Shown here in pieces: positions 22,307 to 33,700 of a DNA stretch of 64,000 bases. Both the position numbers and the translations under genes were made by a program. Source of the DNA: Lepidodermella squamata (Eukaryota; Gastrotricha); assembly GCA_047495785.1 (NCBI GenBank), contig JBLDXI010000003.1, forward strand, positions 62,001-126,000, written 5' to 3'. Within the stretch, counting starts at the first letter, position 1. Each line of letters starts with the position of its first letter. A model generated the notes under the pieces. It searched no databases, was not told where the DNA came from, and saw only the letters and a list, made by a program, of their open reading frames with translations.

Positions 22307-22904
22307 AACGTCGGAATACCTAGCAAATAGAACCGGTGATTGCGTTTAATGGAAAGAATAAATTCTAGATGATCATCGGAAATATTCCACGCTAAGATGA
22401 GCGAGCTAAGATGAAAGAGCAGCAACGAAGGTTGTACGCATCCGAAAATCACAGGATATTTAAAATTGTACAAGCTCAAGAATAGCTTCCGCGCCTTTGC
22501 ACAGCTAACATCAGTTTCCGGAAAACCGGCGGGGCAACAAGACCATGCGATTCCTGTGCGGGACGGGTTGAGGCGCTAAGGACGCTAAAATATGCATTTT
22601 TGCATAATTTATATATTTGCTTGTTAATTGCATTGAATCACTTTAAACAATCAAAATAAAAAATATGTTGAAGAATTGGCGCGCCATTTCAGATGGATGG
22701 TCGCGGGGTTCTTGAAAGTCGTGTGTTTCTGCCCGTCAAAACCGTAACTCAGAACGAAGCATTCGTCGTGAACTTTGGACCCAATTATATTTTACAGGTT
22801 TTTTTCGCGGTCAGCTTAGCTGCCTTGCCAGGACTTTTTTGTTGCCGATGATGACATGAGACCTGGCCCGCTATGAAAACTGTTCATATTCATACTTGTG
22901 ATTT
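22307..22904. other. Divergent promoter region WDR17/HSDL2
   Basis: About 600 bp between two head-to-head genes. No coding exon recognised. Any outron or 5'-UTR exon of either gene would lie here. Confidence 0.4.
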
Positions 22905-22917
22905 CTCTTTCTCGTAG
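22905..22917 (+). promoter_or_regulatory. Splice acceptor 6 nt before HSDL2 ATG
   Basis: ttctctttctcgtag, a strong pyrimidine tract, is followed by atcatt and the ATG at 22924. Confidence 0.55.
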
Positions 22918-22923
22918 ATCATT

Positions 22924-24461
22924 ATGTCTTTAGTCGGAAAAACTTTGTTCATCACCGGCGCAAGCCGTGGCATTGGCAAGGCGATCGCCCTTCGCGCAGC
23001 TCGCGATGGAGCTAACGTTGTCATCGCTGCGAAGACAGCCGAGCCCCACCCGAAACTTCCGGGAACTATTTATACTGCCGCTGAAGAGAGTCAGTTGATA
23101 CTTTACTACGATTCAACATTCTGTTTACCATTCACTATGTTAAAGTCGAAAAGGCTGGCGGTAAAGCGTTGCCATGCATCGTCGACATTCGCTTCGAAGA
23201 TCAAGTCAACAAGGCAGTCGATCAGGCTGTTGCCAAGTTTGGCGGTATTGACATCCTTGTTAACAACGCGAGTGCGATTTCTCTGACTGGCACTTTGGCT
23301 ACTGATATGAAGCGTTATGATCTGATGCACAGTATCAATACTCGTGGTACATTCCTTTGGTAAGTTGACATGATAACAGTGACATGTCATTTCATGATGG
23401 TTTACGTTCAGCTCGAAGGCGTGTATTCCTCATCTGAAGAAGGGAAAGAACCCGCATATTTTGAACCTTTCGCCGCCTCTCAGCATGCGGCCGCGTTGGT
23501 TCAAGGACCACACTGCCTACACCATGGCAAAGTACGGCATGTCGATGTGCGTTCTGGGCATGTCTGAAGAATTCCGCGCCGACGGAATCGCTGTTAACGC
23601 CCTGTGGCCAAAAACCGCCATCATCACCGCAGCGATGGAAATGCTCGGCGGTAAAGACATCAGCGCGCAGTGCCGAACTGTCGACATCATGTCTGACGCC
23701 GCGCACATCATTCTTACCAAGCCAAGCCGCGAGTTCACTGGCCAGTTCGTGATCGACGAAGAAATTCTGCGGAAACATGGCGTGACTGATTTCGACAAGT
23801 ACGCAAGTGTTAAGGGTGGAACTTTATTGCCTGACTTTTTCGTTGATGACGACATTGCCGATGCGGAAACTGTTGCGAAGGAGTGGAAGTCTGGTATTAA
23901 GAAGCCGACTGAGACGAAACAAGCTGCGCCATCCTCAGCCCCAGGAGGCGTGGCGAAGGTGTTCGACTCGATCAAGGCTATGCTTGCTCCGGATTTGCTC
24001 GATTCCGTCAAGGCGTCGTATCAGTTCGAGCTGAAGGGCGGCGAAGCTGGCTCGTGGTTCTTGGACTTGAAAAACGCGCCTGGCGCTGTCGCCCAGGGCG
24101 GTCCGCCGCAGGGCTCGAAGCCGGCCGACTGCACGATGACGCTGTCCAGTGAAGATTTCCAGGCGATGTTCGCCGGAAAACTCAAGGTAAGAGCACGCGT
24201 TAAAGAAAATTTCATTATTATCAACACACGCACACAGTGTTTCATAGTAACTGGTTCATATAGTAACTCTCAAGTTGCTTAACTTTTTTTGAAAAAATTC
24301 GAAAATTATGTGAATCATTCGTTAAAGATTGCTGTTTGTGTTTTTTTCAGCCGACTGACGCGTTTTTCGGCGGCAAGCTGAAGATCAGCGGCAACATGGG
24401 CGCGGCGATGAAGCTCGAGAAGCTGATGCGCAAGATGGCGCAATCCAAGGCCAAGCTGTGA
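22924..24461 (+). CDS. HSDL2: Hydroxysteroid dehydrogenase-like protein 2
   Basis: Exons 22924-23089, 23146-23359, 23412-24186 and 24351-24461 give 421 residues (human about 418). The N-terminal short-chain dehydrogenase domain shows the nucleotide motif TGASRGIG (about residues 11-18), NNAS (about 106-109), and the catalytic pair in YTMAKYG. A C-terminal SCP2 sterol-carrier domain follows (WFLDLKNAPG, TMTLSSEDFQAMFAGKLK, GNMGAAMKLEKLM). The family is peroxisomal/mitochondrial and linked to lipid metabolism; its substrate is uncertain. The C-terminus is ...SKAKL, close to a type-1 peroxisomal signal (as ARL in human). The 56- and 52-bp introns lie inside the dehydrogenase domain. The next gene begins 230 bp downstream on the same strand. 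Confidence 0.95.
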
Positions 24462-24649
24462 AGGAACAACAGAGCTAAATCGAACCAACCAAAAATAACT
24501 TCGCATTACGGCTAAATTTTCAGAGCCATTTCATTTGGGTTGTGGGTGCTTTATCGTGAACTATTTGCAACGATTAAAATCGTTTTAAAATATTACTTCG
24601 CCTGCTGAAATTATCTGAAGTGAACAAAGCAATGATTACGTGAGATCAT

Positions 24650-24661
24650 ACTCGGCTTTAG
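24650..24661 (+). promoter_or_regulatory. Splice acceptor before the 106-residue gene
   Basis: actcggctttag lies 30 nt before the ATG at 24692. It has a weaker pyrimidine tract than the other sites. Confidence 0.35.
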
Positions 24662-24691
24662 GTTGTCTGTTTTTATTTTGATTAAAAAAAA

Positions 24692-25072
24692 ATGACTGGT
24701 CAAACGCGTAAATACGAAAGCCAGGTAAAACCGGTGCATGCGTTGTATGAAGACGCAGCTAAGACAGCGATGCTGGACGATCGTGACCAGGTGGTGATCG
24801 GCTATTTGAAACAGTCGAGTGAAGACATTATCCAAAGCGGATGGGTAATTATACATACTGACATTGCTGGAAATCGAGCCGTGATTTTTCTATTCTCTAT
24901 ATAGGCCCATGTCTACGATCCGAAAGTTGCGCCCGAGTCCAAGTTGGACATCGCCGCGTTGAACGAAGCGTTCTACCGTGAGGCGGACGAGGTTTACGAG
25001 GCGATTGAGGCTTCGCGATGGTACCCGCTCGATCACGTGACTGCTCGATTTGACACACCCGCAAAGAAATAG
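24692..25072 (+). CDS. Unrecognised 106-residue protein
   Basis: Exons 24692-24844 and 24905-25072, phase 0, with a 60-bp intron bounded by gtaatt and ctatatag. The protein is soluble, charged and probably helical (DEVYEAIEASRWYPLDH; VIGYLKQSSEDIIQSGW), with no signal peptide or membrane span. Size and composition resemble small mitochondrial respiratory-chain subunits, but I could not match one, and the UQCRB comparison fails. It follows HSDL2 by 230 bp on the same strand. Its AATAAA (about 25124) is directly followed by a LINE insertion. Confidence 0.75.
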
Positions 25073-25139
25073 TACAGCATAGTGAACACTTTCTAATGCG
25101 TTGCTCAGATTTCGTTTGATACAATAAATAATAAAAAAT

Positions 25140-26836
25140 TGGTAATAAATTTTAGTTTGAGAGTGGCTGTATGTACTTTTTAACCGAATTTGGACGGAAA
25201 GGCGAGTTCCTGACGATTTTCTTAATCTAATTTTGATTCCAATACCTAAGAAAGGCGACTTGAAAAAATGTGCAAACTACCGAGGAATAAGCCTAATAAG
25301 CATTGTCGCGAAATGTTACGCCCGTATTTTGGAACGCAAACTTCGATTAAAAGTTCGAAAAATTTTAGAAGACAACCAGCACGGGTTTATGGAAGGTAAA
25401 GGCATAGGCGATTGTACTTTCATGCTAAAACAGTTAATAGAAAAATTTGTTGAGTTTGAGCAATTATTTTTTATTACTTTCATGGACTTGGAGAAAGCCT
25501 ACGACTTTGTTGACCGCGAAGAAGTGTGGAAAGCGCTCGAGGGACTGGGAGTAGAACAAGACCTCATCGAAAACATAAAGGCCTTGTATAGAGACAGCAT
25601 AGCAACAGTTAGGGTTGGTGGTGTTGCTTGCGAGCCTTTCAGGGTCACAAAAGGGCTCAGACAGGGTTGCCCTTTATCACCGTTGTTATTTATTTGCGTC
25701 TTCAATGTTGTATGCCAGAGAGTTAAGTTAGAAAAGTGCGGAGTACCTCTCACTGACGAAGAGTGGCTAAATATTTTGGCTTTTGCTGACGATACTGGGC
25801 TGTTAGCCATGCATAGAAACGACATGCAGCTTCTTATCGATATTTTTGTTGAGGCTTGCCAGAGTCTAGGGCTCAAAATAAATGTGCCAAAAACCAAATT
25901 CATGGTCATTAACAAAGGAGATGAAATTGTTGAGCCTTTTATTATTTACAACGAACGACTGGAAGAAGTTAGTAGCTTCACATATTTAGGTAGTATAATT
26001 ACCTCAGATGGAGCTTCAAAAAACGACATCAGGGCCAGAATAGAGAAAAGTTGCAAAGCTTTCGGCGCCTTGAAAAAATATATTTTTGGTAATAAATCTA
26101 TTCCTATTAGCGTAAAAATGAAGTGCCTTCGAGGTACAGTAGAACCGGTTGCGAAATTTGGGGGTGAAAATTGGACGATGACCAGTGAGGATGAGCGGCG
26201 ACTGAACGTTTGTCAGATGCGGTGCCTACGTAGCATTTGCGGTGTCACTTTGAGGGACAGGGTTAGGAATGATTATATTAGAGAGAAATGTGAAACTCAA
26301 AAATTATCTTCGATAGTAGCAAGACATCAACTTAGGTGGTACGGCCATGTTGCTCGCATGGACCCCGAACGGCTAACCCACCGAGTACGGTATTGGAACG
26401 TGCCGGAGGGTTGGAAACGGCCTAGAGGCAGACCTAAACTAAGGTGGCTCGACTGTATTAAGAAAAATTTGGGACGGGTGGGAATTCAAAATTTAGAGGA
26501 TGCAGATGATCTAGCGAAGGACAGGAATGAGTGGAGGCTGAAAATTCATAGTCTGGGGTGATGAATCTGATTCTTCTCGAGGGTTTTTGCATATTTTTTA
26601 TTACAGATGTAAAATGATTTCGGTTTGACTAGGATCGGTCCCCTAGACTGGTCCTCCTCCGACACGCGCTCTGCTTGCCAGGTCACCCCCGTGACCTGTC
26701 CGGCAGAGTGTGTACACCGGAGTGATTTTTATTCCTCAGCACGCCTTTTGTTGTTTTTCTATTGTTGTTTTTTACTGTTCTTTTATAAAGTGCTGAAGAA
26801 TAAAGAAAATGTTATGTTATGTGTTATGGTAATAAA
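25140..26836 (+). mobile_element. 5'-truncated non-LTR retrotransposon (LINE, RTE/CR1-like)
   Basis: An intact reverse-transcriptase frame of about 468 codons runs from about 25158 to 26561 with no internal stop. Motifs seen: PIPKKGD, NYRGISLI, FMDLEKAYD, LRQGCPLSPLLF, the catalytic FADD (in ILAFADDTGLL), YLGSIIT, and the C-terminal WYGHVARM ... RPKLRWLD ... DRNEWR. No endonuclease domain precedes it, so the copy is 5'-truncated. The 3' region contains a perfect 8-bp-stem, 4-nt-loop hairpin at 26679-26698. A possible 10-bp target duplication (tggtaataaa) occurs at 25140-25149 and 26827-26836. The insertion is immediately downstream of the 106-residue gene's polyadenylation signal. The intact frame implies recent insertion. 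Confidence 0.85.
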
Positions 26837-27626
26837 AATGAAATAAAACTATTTTTCAAGCCCAAATGAGTGAGTATGATATTCTACTGGCTTCTACTGA
26901 GTGGAAATTTGGCGTAGGCTTTCGTGGTTCAAGCTTGAATTCATGGCCTCAGACTAACAATTCTAGATCCACGGGGGCTAACTAGGGAACTGGCGTCGGA
27001 AATCTTTTTCTCCGAGTTGAGTTACCAAATTTTTCCATCTGACTAAACCAGAGTCTTTCACTTGCTACCTTCAAAAACATTGGGAGAATTTCGCATTTCT
27101 TTGCTTAAAAACGGCCGCATGAACTTTCAGCCTGCCTCCTCCTGATATCGGATTATGAATACTTCAAAGCATTGCGCAGCCGTTTCTCGAAAAATTTGCG
27201 ATCAACTAAATATCTATGACTCCGATTTTGACGCGGCCCAAAAACCATTTCCGGGTTATAGTTTTTAGGACAAAGAAAAAGGGAAGGCCATATTTCTCTC
27301 CACAATCTGTTTACAAAGTGTAAAAGGACACGCCCCCCTTTTCCGAAAATCCCCTCAAGTTTTGCTGTCCCAATGTTATTTTTGGCGAGAAATATAGGTA
27401 CAGAAACAAGAATTCACATTCCAAATTTTATTATTCATTTTTTCACGTTGATTTCTCGTTCAATATTTCTCTCTCTCTCTTTCTCTCGACATGCAATGAT
27501 GAGTAAAACAGACAGAACTGAGCGTTCAATTGGTTGAGAAGGTTTAACGATGAGGTATACAATCGCAAAGCAGTATAGACTAATATCAAAAGCGAACGAT
27601 AAATCAAAAACGAATCAAAATCTTCA
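26837..27626. other. Intergenic, 3' flank of the sHSP gene
   Basis: AT-rich sequence with a (ct)n stretch near 27467-27487. No coding or structured feature recognised. Confidence 0.5.
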
Positions 27627-28697
27627 TCATTTACTCGGCACAACGCGACACGCAACGGGCGAGGTAACGGCGACAAAACTCGGCACCATGCCGTAGCACT
27701 CGATGAGGTCGGCCCGTAAGGACGAAGATCTGGCGACGGCTGGGTTCGAGGCCAACTTTCCCTTCTGCTGGCTGCTTTGACACCGACTGCGATGCGAGAC
27801 AACAACAACGAGCGAGCCGTCGCGAGAGCAATACGTCGCTCGCAGCTCAACCGAATCGAGGGCGAAATTCTAGAAAAAAATGAAAAAATTAATGATTGTA
27901 CTGAAATATATTTCTGGCTTCAGCCTAGTATCCTAAAAACGCGCTTCCTTGAAATCGAGGATTAAATCCCATATAATACTCTCGGTAAGCTAAATTTTAG
28001 AAGAACAGACAAATTTCCCGCAAAAAATGCAAATTTAGGAATTGGCTGCGCAACTTCTGGGACACGTCGAATATAACACGTAGCTAAATTCAAAACCTTA
28101 GGGTCATTGGGATCAGAATGGGATAAAGGTGAATTTGAAAATTAGCAAAAATTAACTCTAAAATTTTGCGAATATTTCCGATTTTGTTTGAAAATCGTTC
28201 GAAATTTTCAGAATTTTCAAAATCAATTTGTTCACAATTTCAATTGATAAATTTCCAAGATTTGGTGGTTGAAGACTCTAGCACTAATTTTGTTCGAATT
28301 TGAAGTTTACCTGAGGGAGTGGAATGTCGCGTTGATAACACCGCGAGATCCACGCGTGTTTAGCGAGGCGTAACTGCTTGGCACCGATCCTAACGCACTG
28401 GCACGTGGTATCGAGTTCGACATGCACATCCTGTGGCTTGAAATTGCGCAGCTCAACCCGCATCCACGTCAGCTGCAGTTTCGAACACCGGTTGACAACA
28501 CGGACCCAGCCATGCGGGTCGAAGGGTGACGGCGATTGCGAGGCGAAAAGTGATGGGTCATCGTCACTGTCTGACAAGTACGAGATGCTAAGCTGGCTCG
28601 TCGAGGCAATGTCTAGTTCAATGCCCGAGTCGTCGCTGTCGAAGGGCGAGCAGCACTCATCCTCCGTGATCATGTTGAGCTTTTTAAATGAGGTCAT
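27627..28697 (-). CDS. Small heat shock protein (alpha-crystallin domain)
   Basis: Exons 28697-28311 and 27869-27627 (phase 0) give 209 residues. The N-terminal 70 residues are acidic and serine-rich (SPFDSDDSGIELD), then WVRVVNRC. The alpha-crystallin domain follows: LRNFKPQDVHVELD, CVRIGAKQ, then the family hallmark IPLPQ at the exon end, continued by LDSVELRATYCSRDGSLVVVV. The family are ATP-independent holdase chaperones. No C-terminal I/V-x-I/V motif in the usual place is obvious; the tail is Ser- and Val-rich. The domain was recognisable only after joining both exons. Confidence 0.85.
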
Positions 28698-28755
28698 GGT
28701 AAAAAATTACTTGTGGATTAAAATGCGACCAAACTCATCGGCGGGCTTTACGTGC

Positions 28756-28768
28756 GTATTTATATATC
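28756..28768 (-). promoter_or_regulatory. TATA box of the sHSP gene
   Basis: Minus-strand tatataaata lies about 60 bp before the start codon. I did not find a convincing trimeric heat shock element next to it. Confidence 0.5.
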
Positions 28769-29680
28769 GATGACATGGCGCGCCTAGAGGTCATCGAGCG
28801 ATGAACTTCGCACCCGATCTGGCTTATAGACAATGATGCGCGACAGACAGCACGTGGACTCGCCCTTTGACCCGGCCGAGTTCGCTTGTTACTGAATCAC
28901 GTGATCGTCTCGCACGCACAGTCCAGTTTTTTAAATTGAAATTGAATCACGTGGACGAGCGAATGAGGTTATCAGAGTGGGATAGAATGAGGAATCAGCC
29001 AAATGATGACAGCTCAATTTCAGCCTTGATTGCGACAGCTTGGGTCTATTTCTAGCCGAACTTTGCTCTTTCAGCATGTTCAAAAACATGACTCACTTTT
29101 ATCTAGCGCGCGCGACTTTGGTGTTTACTCACCCATGTTTTTATGAAAACAATGATTAATACTTATCGATGTTTCTACTTCGTTTTAGCCGCAAGTGCAC
29201 ATAGGTAGCCAGTCAGCTGAAGATCAGATTAATTTAATTCATCCTCAGGTAAATCAGGTACATTTTTCGAACAAAGCAACGATCAGCGTATTCAACCGGT
29301 GTCAGACATTCTACATTCGCTTTGATCTCTGAAATACCGAATTGGTTTACACAGTGCCTTCGAATTATTTTGCATTACCCTGAATTGCTGCCTTCGCGCC
29401 TGCCTTGTGATTTGATAACAGAAATTGGAATCTTACACCAACTTAGGCTTTTGCAAAATTTGCCTCTCGCGATAACTCAGCACATGATTAAAAATGCGAG
29501 TTCGAAATGACAAGTGATCGCGACATCAAACGAATGAACATTTTATAGACCTCTATTTCGAGCTCGTCCTTCATTTCTATTTGAGACCTGTTACCCTTGC
29601 CTTCAATCCGGTCCTGCTACAGTAGCTCTGCAATAAAATTCGGAACTCATTTCTCTTCAGTTTTACGTGAAATTTGAAAC
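28769..29680. other. Intergenic, upstream of the sHSP gene
   Basis: No gene recognised. Probably includes the sHSP promoter. Confidence 0.4.
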
Positions 29681-29900
29681 TCAGCAATGCATCACCTCTT
29701 CGACTTGGCCCGGCTGTGCCGAAATAGTCCCGAATTTCAAAATTTGTTTGAAACATTTGCTGTCATTCCTTAAAACAGGTAACCGATTCATCATCGCCAA
29801 CTTGTATGCGAAAATCCCGCCATGGTTAAAACATATCTCTGCTGGTGATAGGTTACTAAATAGCAAAAAATCGGCTGTTAATTCGCTGGCTTTCAAAGCG
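29681..29900 (-). pseudogene. Decayed fragment of a kinase gene related to the one at 1-1790
   Basis: The minus-strand frame contains GGIFAYKLAMMNRLPV, which aligns with LGVIAYELATMNLPFP of the kinase at the window start. The plus-strand DNA around 29778-29825 also aligns with 920-970 at roughly 70 percent by eye. Catalytic motifs are absent and flanks do not align, so this is a relic. Confidence 0.45.
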
Positions 29901-30094
29901 CAATATGTTTGGACTTCCTAGCATGGAGCAAGTTTCGAACTCAATTTCCGTCAATCTCTGGTTCATTTCTTCAACGAACTGGTTTCTCCAATCAAATTAG
30001 AGAGTAGTTGTGAAATTTGAAACCAGCTTGAGAGTAGGTATTTGAAATTCGACTGCTCCCACGAACTCGACCCGTGAAAAAACAAGGCTTGGAA

Positions 30095-30470
30095 ATGTGT
30101 ATCGACGACGACGACAACGATTATACTTTTATTATTATTACTGATATCATTCTCATTATTATTATCATTTTTGTTATTGATTATGAAGATGCTGATGCTG
30201 ATGATGTAGAAGTTTGTGTGTATGGTGACGATCTTCGCGGAGGAGCCACGGAACAGAACACGAAAAAAACAGAGACGCAATAAGAAGAATAATAATAATA
30301 ACAATAATAAGACAATGACGACAATAATAAGAGACGACGACGACGACCAAAGTGAATAAGACTTCTTGTCATCATCATACCAATTAAGGTATGTAGTAAC
30401 AATGATAGGGTAGCAACATAATACGGACGGACGGACGGAGACACGCGGCTGGCTGGCTGGCTGGGGCGGC
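30095..30470. repeat. Microsatellite-rich stretch
   Basis: Successive simple repeats: att/gat triplets (30120-30210), aat/gac triplets (30286-30350), (ggac)n at 30423-30440 and (ggct)n at 30447-30463. They lie in the 3' flank of the DNAJC14-like gene. Confidence 0.8.
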
Positions 30471-30723
30471 TAGGATAACATGAAATGATATTATAGCAAA
30501 CAGAAACAATAACTGCACAGTGAGGTTAAGTAAGTATCGCAATTTCGTTTCAACATGATCAAGATCCAAGTGTAAAACACTATCATATATCAACTACCAA
30601 GTTATCGACTACTACAACTACAACTACTAATTTTTCTCTTTGTTTTTCATAGTGATAATGACAATAATAGCTTTCTGCTGCTGCGGCTGACGATCATCAG
30701 GTGAATCAGGCTATTTCGCTCGC

Positions 30724-33700
30724 TCATTTTTTTCTCCGTTTTGTCGACGTTGTTGCGGTTGTATTCGACGCCGTTGTTAAAGCTGATGACATACTACTAC
30801 TGCCAAGTTGGTGGTGGTTCAGCAACACTGGCGATTCAACAGCTGCATTATTGAAATTGCCGGTCGTCGTCGATTTGAGGGCGATGCGGGCGTGGCACAG
30901 CGGCAACGCAGCCGCCGCCCAGCAGCAGTCAATCGAGTGCTGCTGCTGCTGGCTGCTGCTCGATGATCCGTTGCCTTGGCCATTATTCGGATCGTTACCA
31001 CTGCCGTTGCCGTTACTACTGGCGCTCAGGTGGTTGTTGAGGGCGGTCGGGTTCGGCGGTTTGCGCATCGCCAGGCCGCTCTCGTCCAGCTTCACGCTCA
31101 GCTCCAGCTTGTACGCTATCGCCTGGCTGTGCGACGGCGGCACGTCCAACCGCAACGACTTCGAACCTACATTAAATACAATAAAATTCATAAAAAAATA
31201 TTCCGGTAAATAACAAAAAGAAACAAATTGTTCCAAAAATTGAGGGCACTTGGCGAGAAATCGCTTACCACTAAGAAAATCACCCAAACTCCGAATTTAC
31301 CCAGCCAGTCGTTAAATTTCCTAATTTTCAAGTTTCTCGGCGATCTTAGCGGTTGTTTCTTTAAATATTTTCCAACAGAACTTTAAATAATTTCGAACTC
31401 CGGGACCGTTCGTCAACTACTGAAGTGTCATTTCCGAAAAATATTTCAAATGATGACTACGCCCGTGATCTTAAACTGGTGATAACGACTTGTGCAAAAA
31501 CTCGCGTTTAATTCTATAATTATAAATTGGGAATGTTTGAAAAATAAAATATAAGTATAAAATCCCGAAAATGTTGAAAATGCGGTCGAAGTCAAAGCAA
31601 TTATTTTGAAATTGGTTCTGTTTTTTTTCTTCCCCATGGCGATATTATTCAGCCGAGTCGGAAATTCTTTATTGAATTCTTTATTGAAATTCTGTTGCTC
31701 GGGCGAATTCAACTATTTAGCTCGAAAAAACCAGAATTCTCGCATTAAAATCCAAAATTTGAAAATGCCGCAACTGCCTATTTTTCTGAATTATGAGAAG
31801 TATACTATAAATTAAACGAAAAATCAACAGCCGAAATCAGCTATCTTTAAATCGACTCAACTATTAAAAGAGATTCCCTATGAAATCGGCAGTATTCGTT
31901 TGAATCAGCCGTCAGCTTTTAATTTGAGTAAAATTGTAATCGAATATTGATTACAGACCTGTCTGAGCTTGTGGGTTGTTGTAGCTGTTGTTGCCGCTGC
32001 CGGGTAGCGTGAGACGAGCCCGACAGCACGGCACGAGATCAGTCACGTCGTAGATGCCGGCCACGCCGGTGCCGCCCACGTCCAGGCACGCCACGTACCG
32101 AATCTCTGTGACAGTGGTCGTGGTGATGGTCGATGCAGTCGTCCCACTTTCACCCTCGATTTGTTGTTGCTGTTGTTGCTGGACTTCGTAGACCTCGGCC
32201 CACACGTCGTTGAGCTCGACGGCGTGGTGGTAGGCGGCGGCGGGCGAGCAGCGGTGGCAGGGCCGCGCGGCCGACTGCCGGCGGTCGGGCAGCTCGACGA
32301 GCGCGTGCACGACGCCGCAGTCGTAGCACTGGAACGCGAGGCTGTCGAGCAGGAGCGCGCTCGGCTGCTGTTCGTAGTAGTAGTAGTAGTAGTTCGACGA
32401 GCTGCTGCTGCTCGCCTGCGCCGACCGCTTCGCCCACGACCGCAGCACGAACTCGGCCGAGGCGACGAGCTCGCAGTCGTAGCGCTGCCGAGCCTCGCGC
32501 GACCCCACGTCGTTGCACACGCGCCGGAACACCGCGCCCGCCTCGTCCAACTGCGTCGACTTCTTGTGGTTCTGCAAAATGCAAGACATAACAACCTTAG
32601 CTCCTTATCACTCTCTTTTCGGCTATTAAGAACTTTCTGAATATGGGCTTTTTCAATTTTTCAATTTGGTCAATACAACTAATTTCTATCGATTTTAATT
32701 TCAATTTTTGCACATAATTCCGTACAATTTGGATTTCTAATAAAATACCCGGAAATTCTTTTCTAACCGTAATAAACCGGACAAGGTAAGAGTAAGACCC
32801 TAAAAGTTTTCTGTAGGTCAGCGCTTCTCAAACGGTGGGTCGCGACCCCCGCGGGGGTCGCGGGCCCTTTTTTCGTGGGTCGCCGAGTCAGCCGGAGGTC
32901 GCGGGGGTCGCCTGTTGCTTTTCATAAAACTTGAATATTGCAAAAAATTTGGTTCATTTTTAGTCACTCTTCCAGAGAAAATCTTTAAAAATAGCGTTAG
33001 CTAAAGCTCGCTTCGCTCGCATCCAATTTTATTTGACTAAAAACCGTCTGAAATTGCTGTTGAGAGCCGAGTTCATGTATATTTCGATGAAATTATGTGA
33101 AAAAATGCTGTACATTGGGTGATATTTTATTGCTTGGACCCAAAATGCTTGAAGTTTTGAGCATATTTTCCCACACTGAAAAATTGAAAAAATGCAAAAA
33201 ATCGCTGGGGGTCGCAGCCTGGTAAAGCATTTTGATTTTGGGGTCGCTAGGTGTGCGGTGTTGAGAAGCCCTGCTGTAGGTCTTCAAAGCGGAAATTTAC
33301 AAAAAATGACAAGAAGGATGTTACCGAAACCGATTTCAGATTTCAGGATCTCTCAGCTAATAGCTGCTGAATTTTCAAAGATTTTCAAAAATTCCAATCA
33401 CTATCGAGATTTTCGTATTGAACCTGTTTCGGCTTTATTATCAGCAAATTTGGAACTTCAAATACGCTTCACATTTCGAATTTTATCGTTTCTACGGATT
33501 TTTCCACTATTGCGGTCTTCTGTGGAGTTTTCATCCCAAATTTCATTTTTTCTGATTTGAATGAAGATGATACCCTCTGGATCAACCCTTCATATCATCT
33601 AGAATTCGGAATAATTTGCAGCGAATATATGAAACGAACCTGTGTGAGCAGTCGGGCCAATTGTCGCAGTCTCGCTCCGATGTCGTCCTGTTTCGCGTCG

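Noticed and set aside
22219-22479. Alternative N-terminal extension of WDR17 upstream of 22292
   Set aside because: The frame is different, and family alignment begins at the chosen ATG, which directly follows an acceptor.
24692-25072. Identification of the 106-residue protein as UQCRB (complex III subunit 7)
   Set aside because: Remembered UQCRB landmarks do not align; only size and charge are similar.
28799-28812. gaacttc upstream of the sHSP gene as a heat shock element
   Set aside because: The spacing between GAA and TTC is one base rather than two, and no third unit is adjacent.
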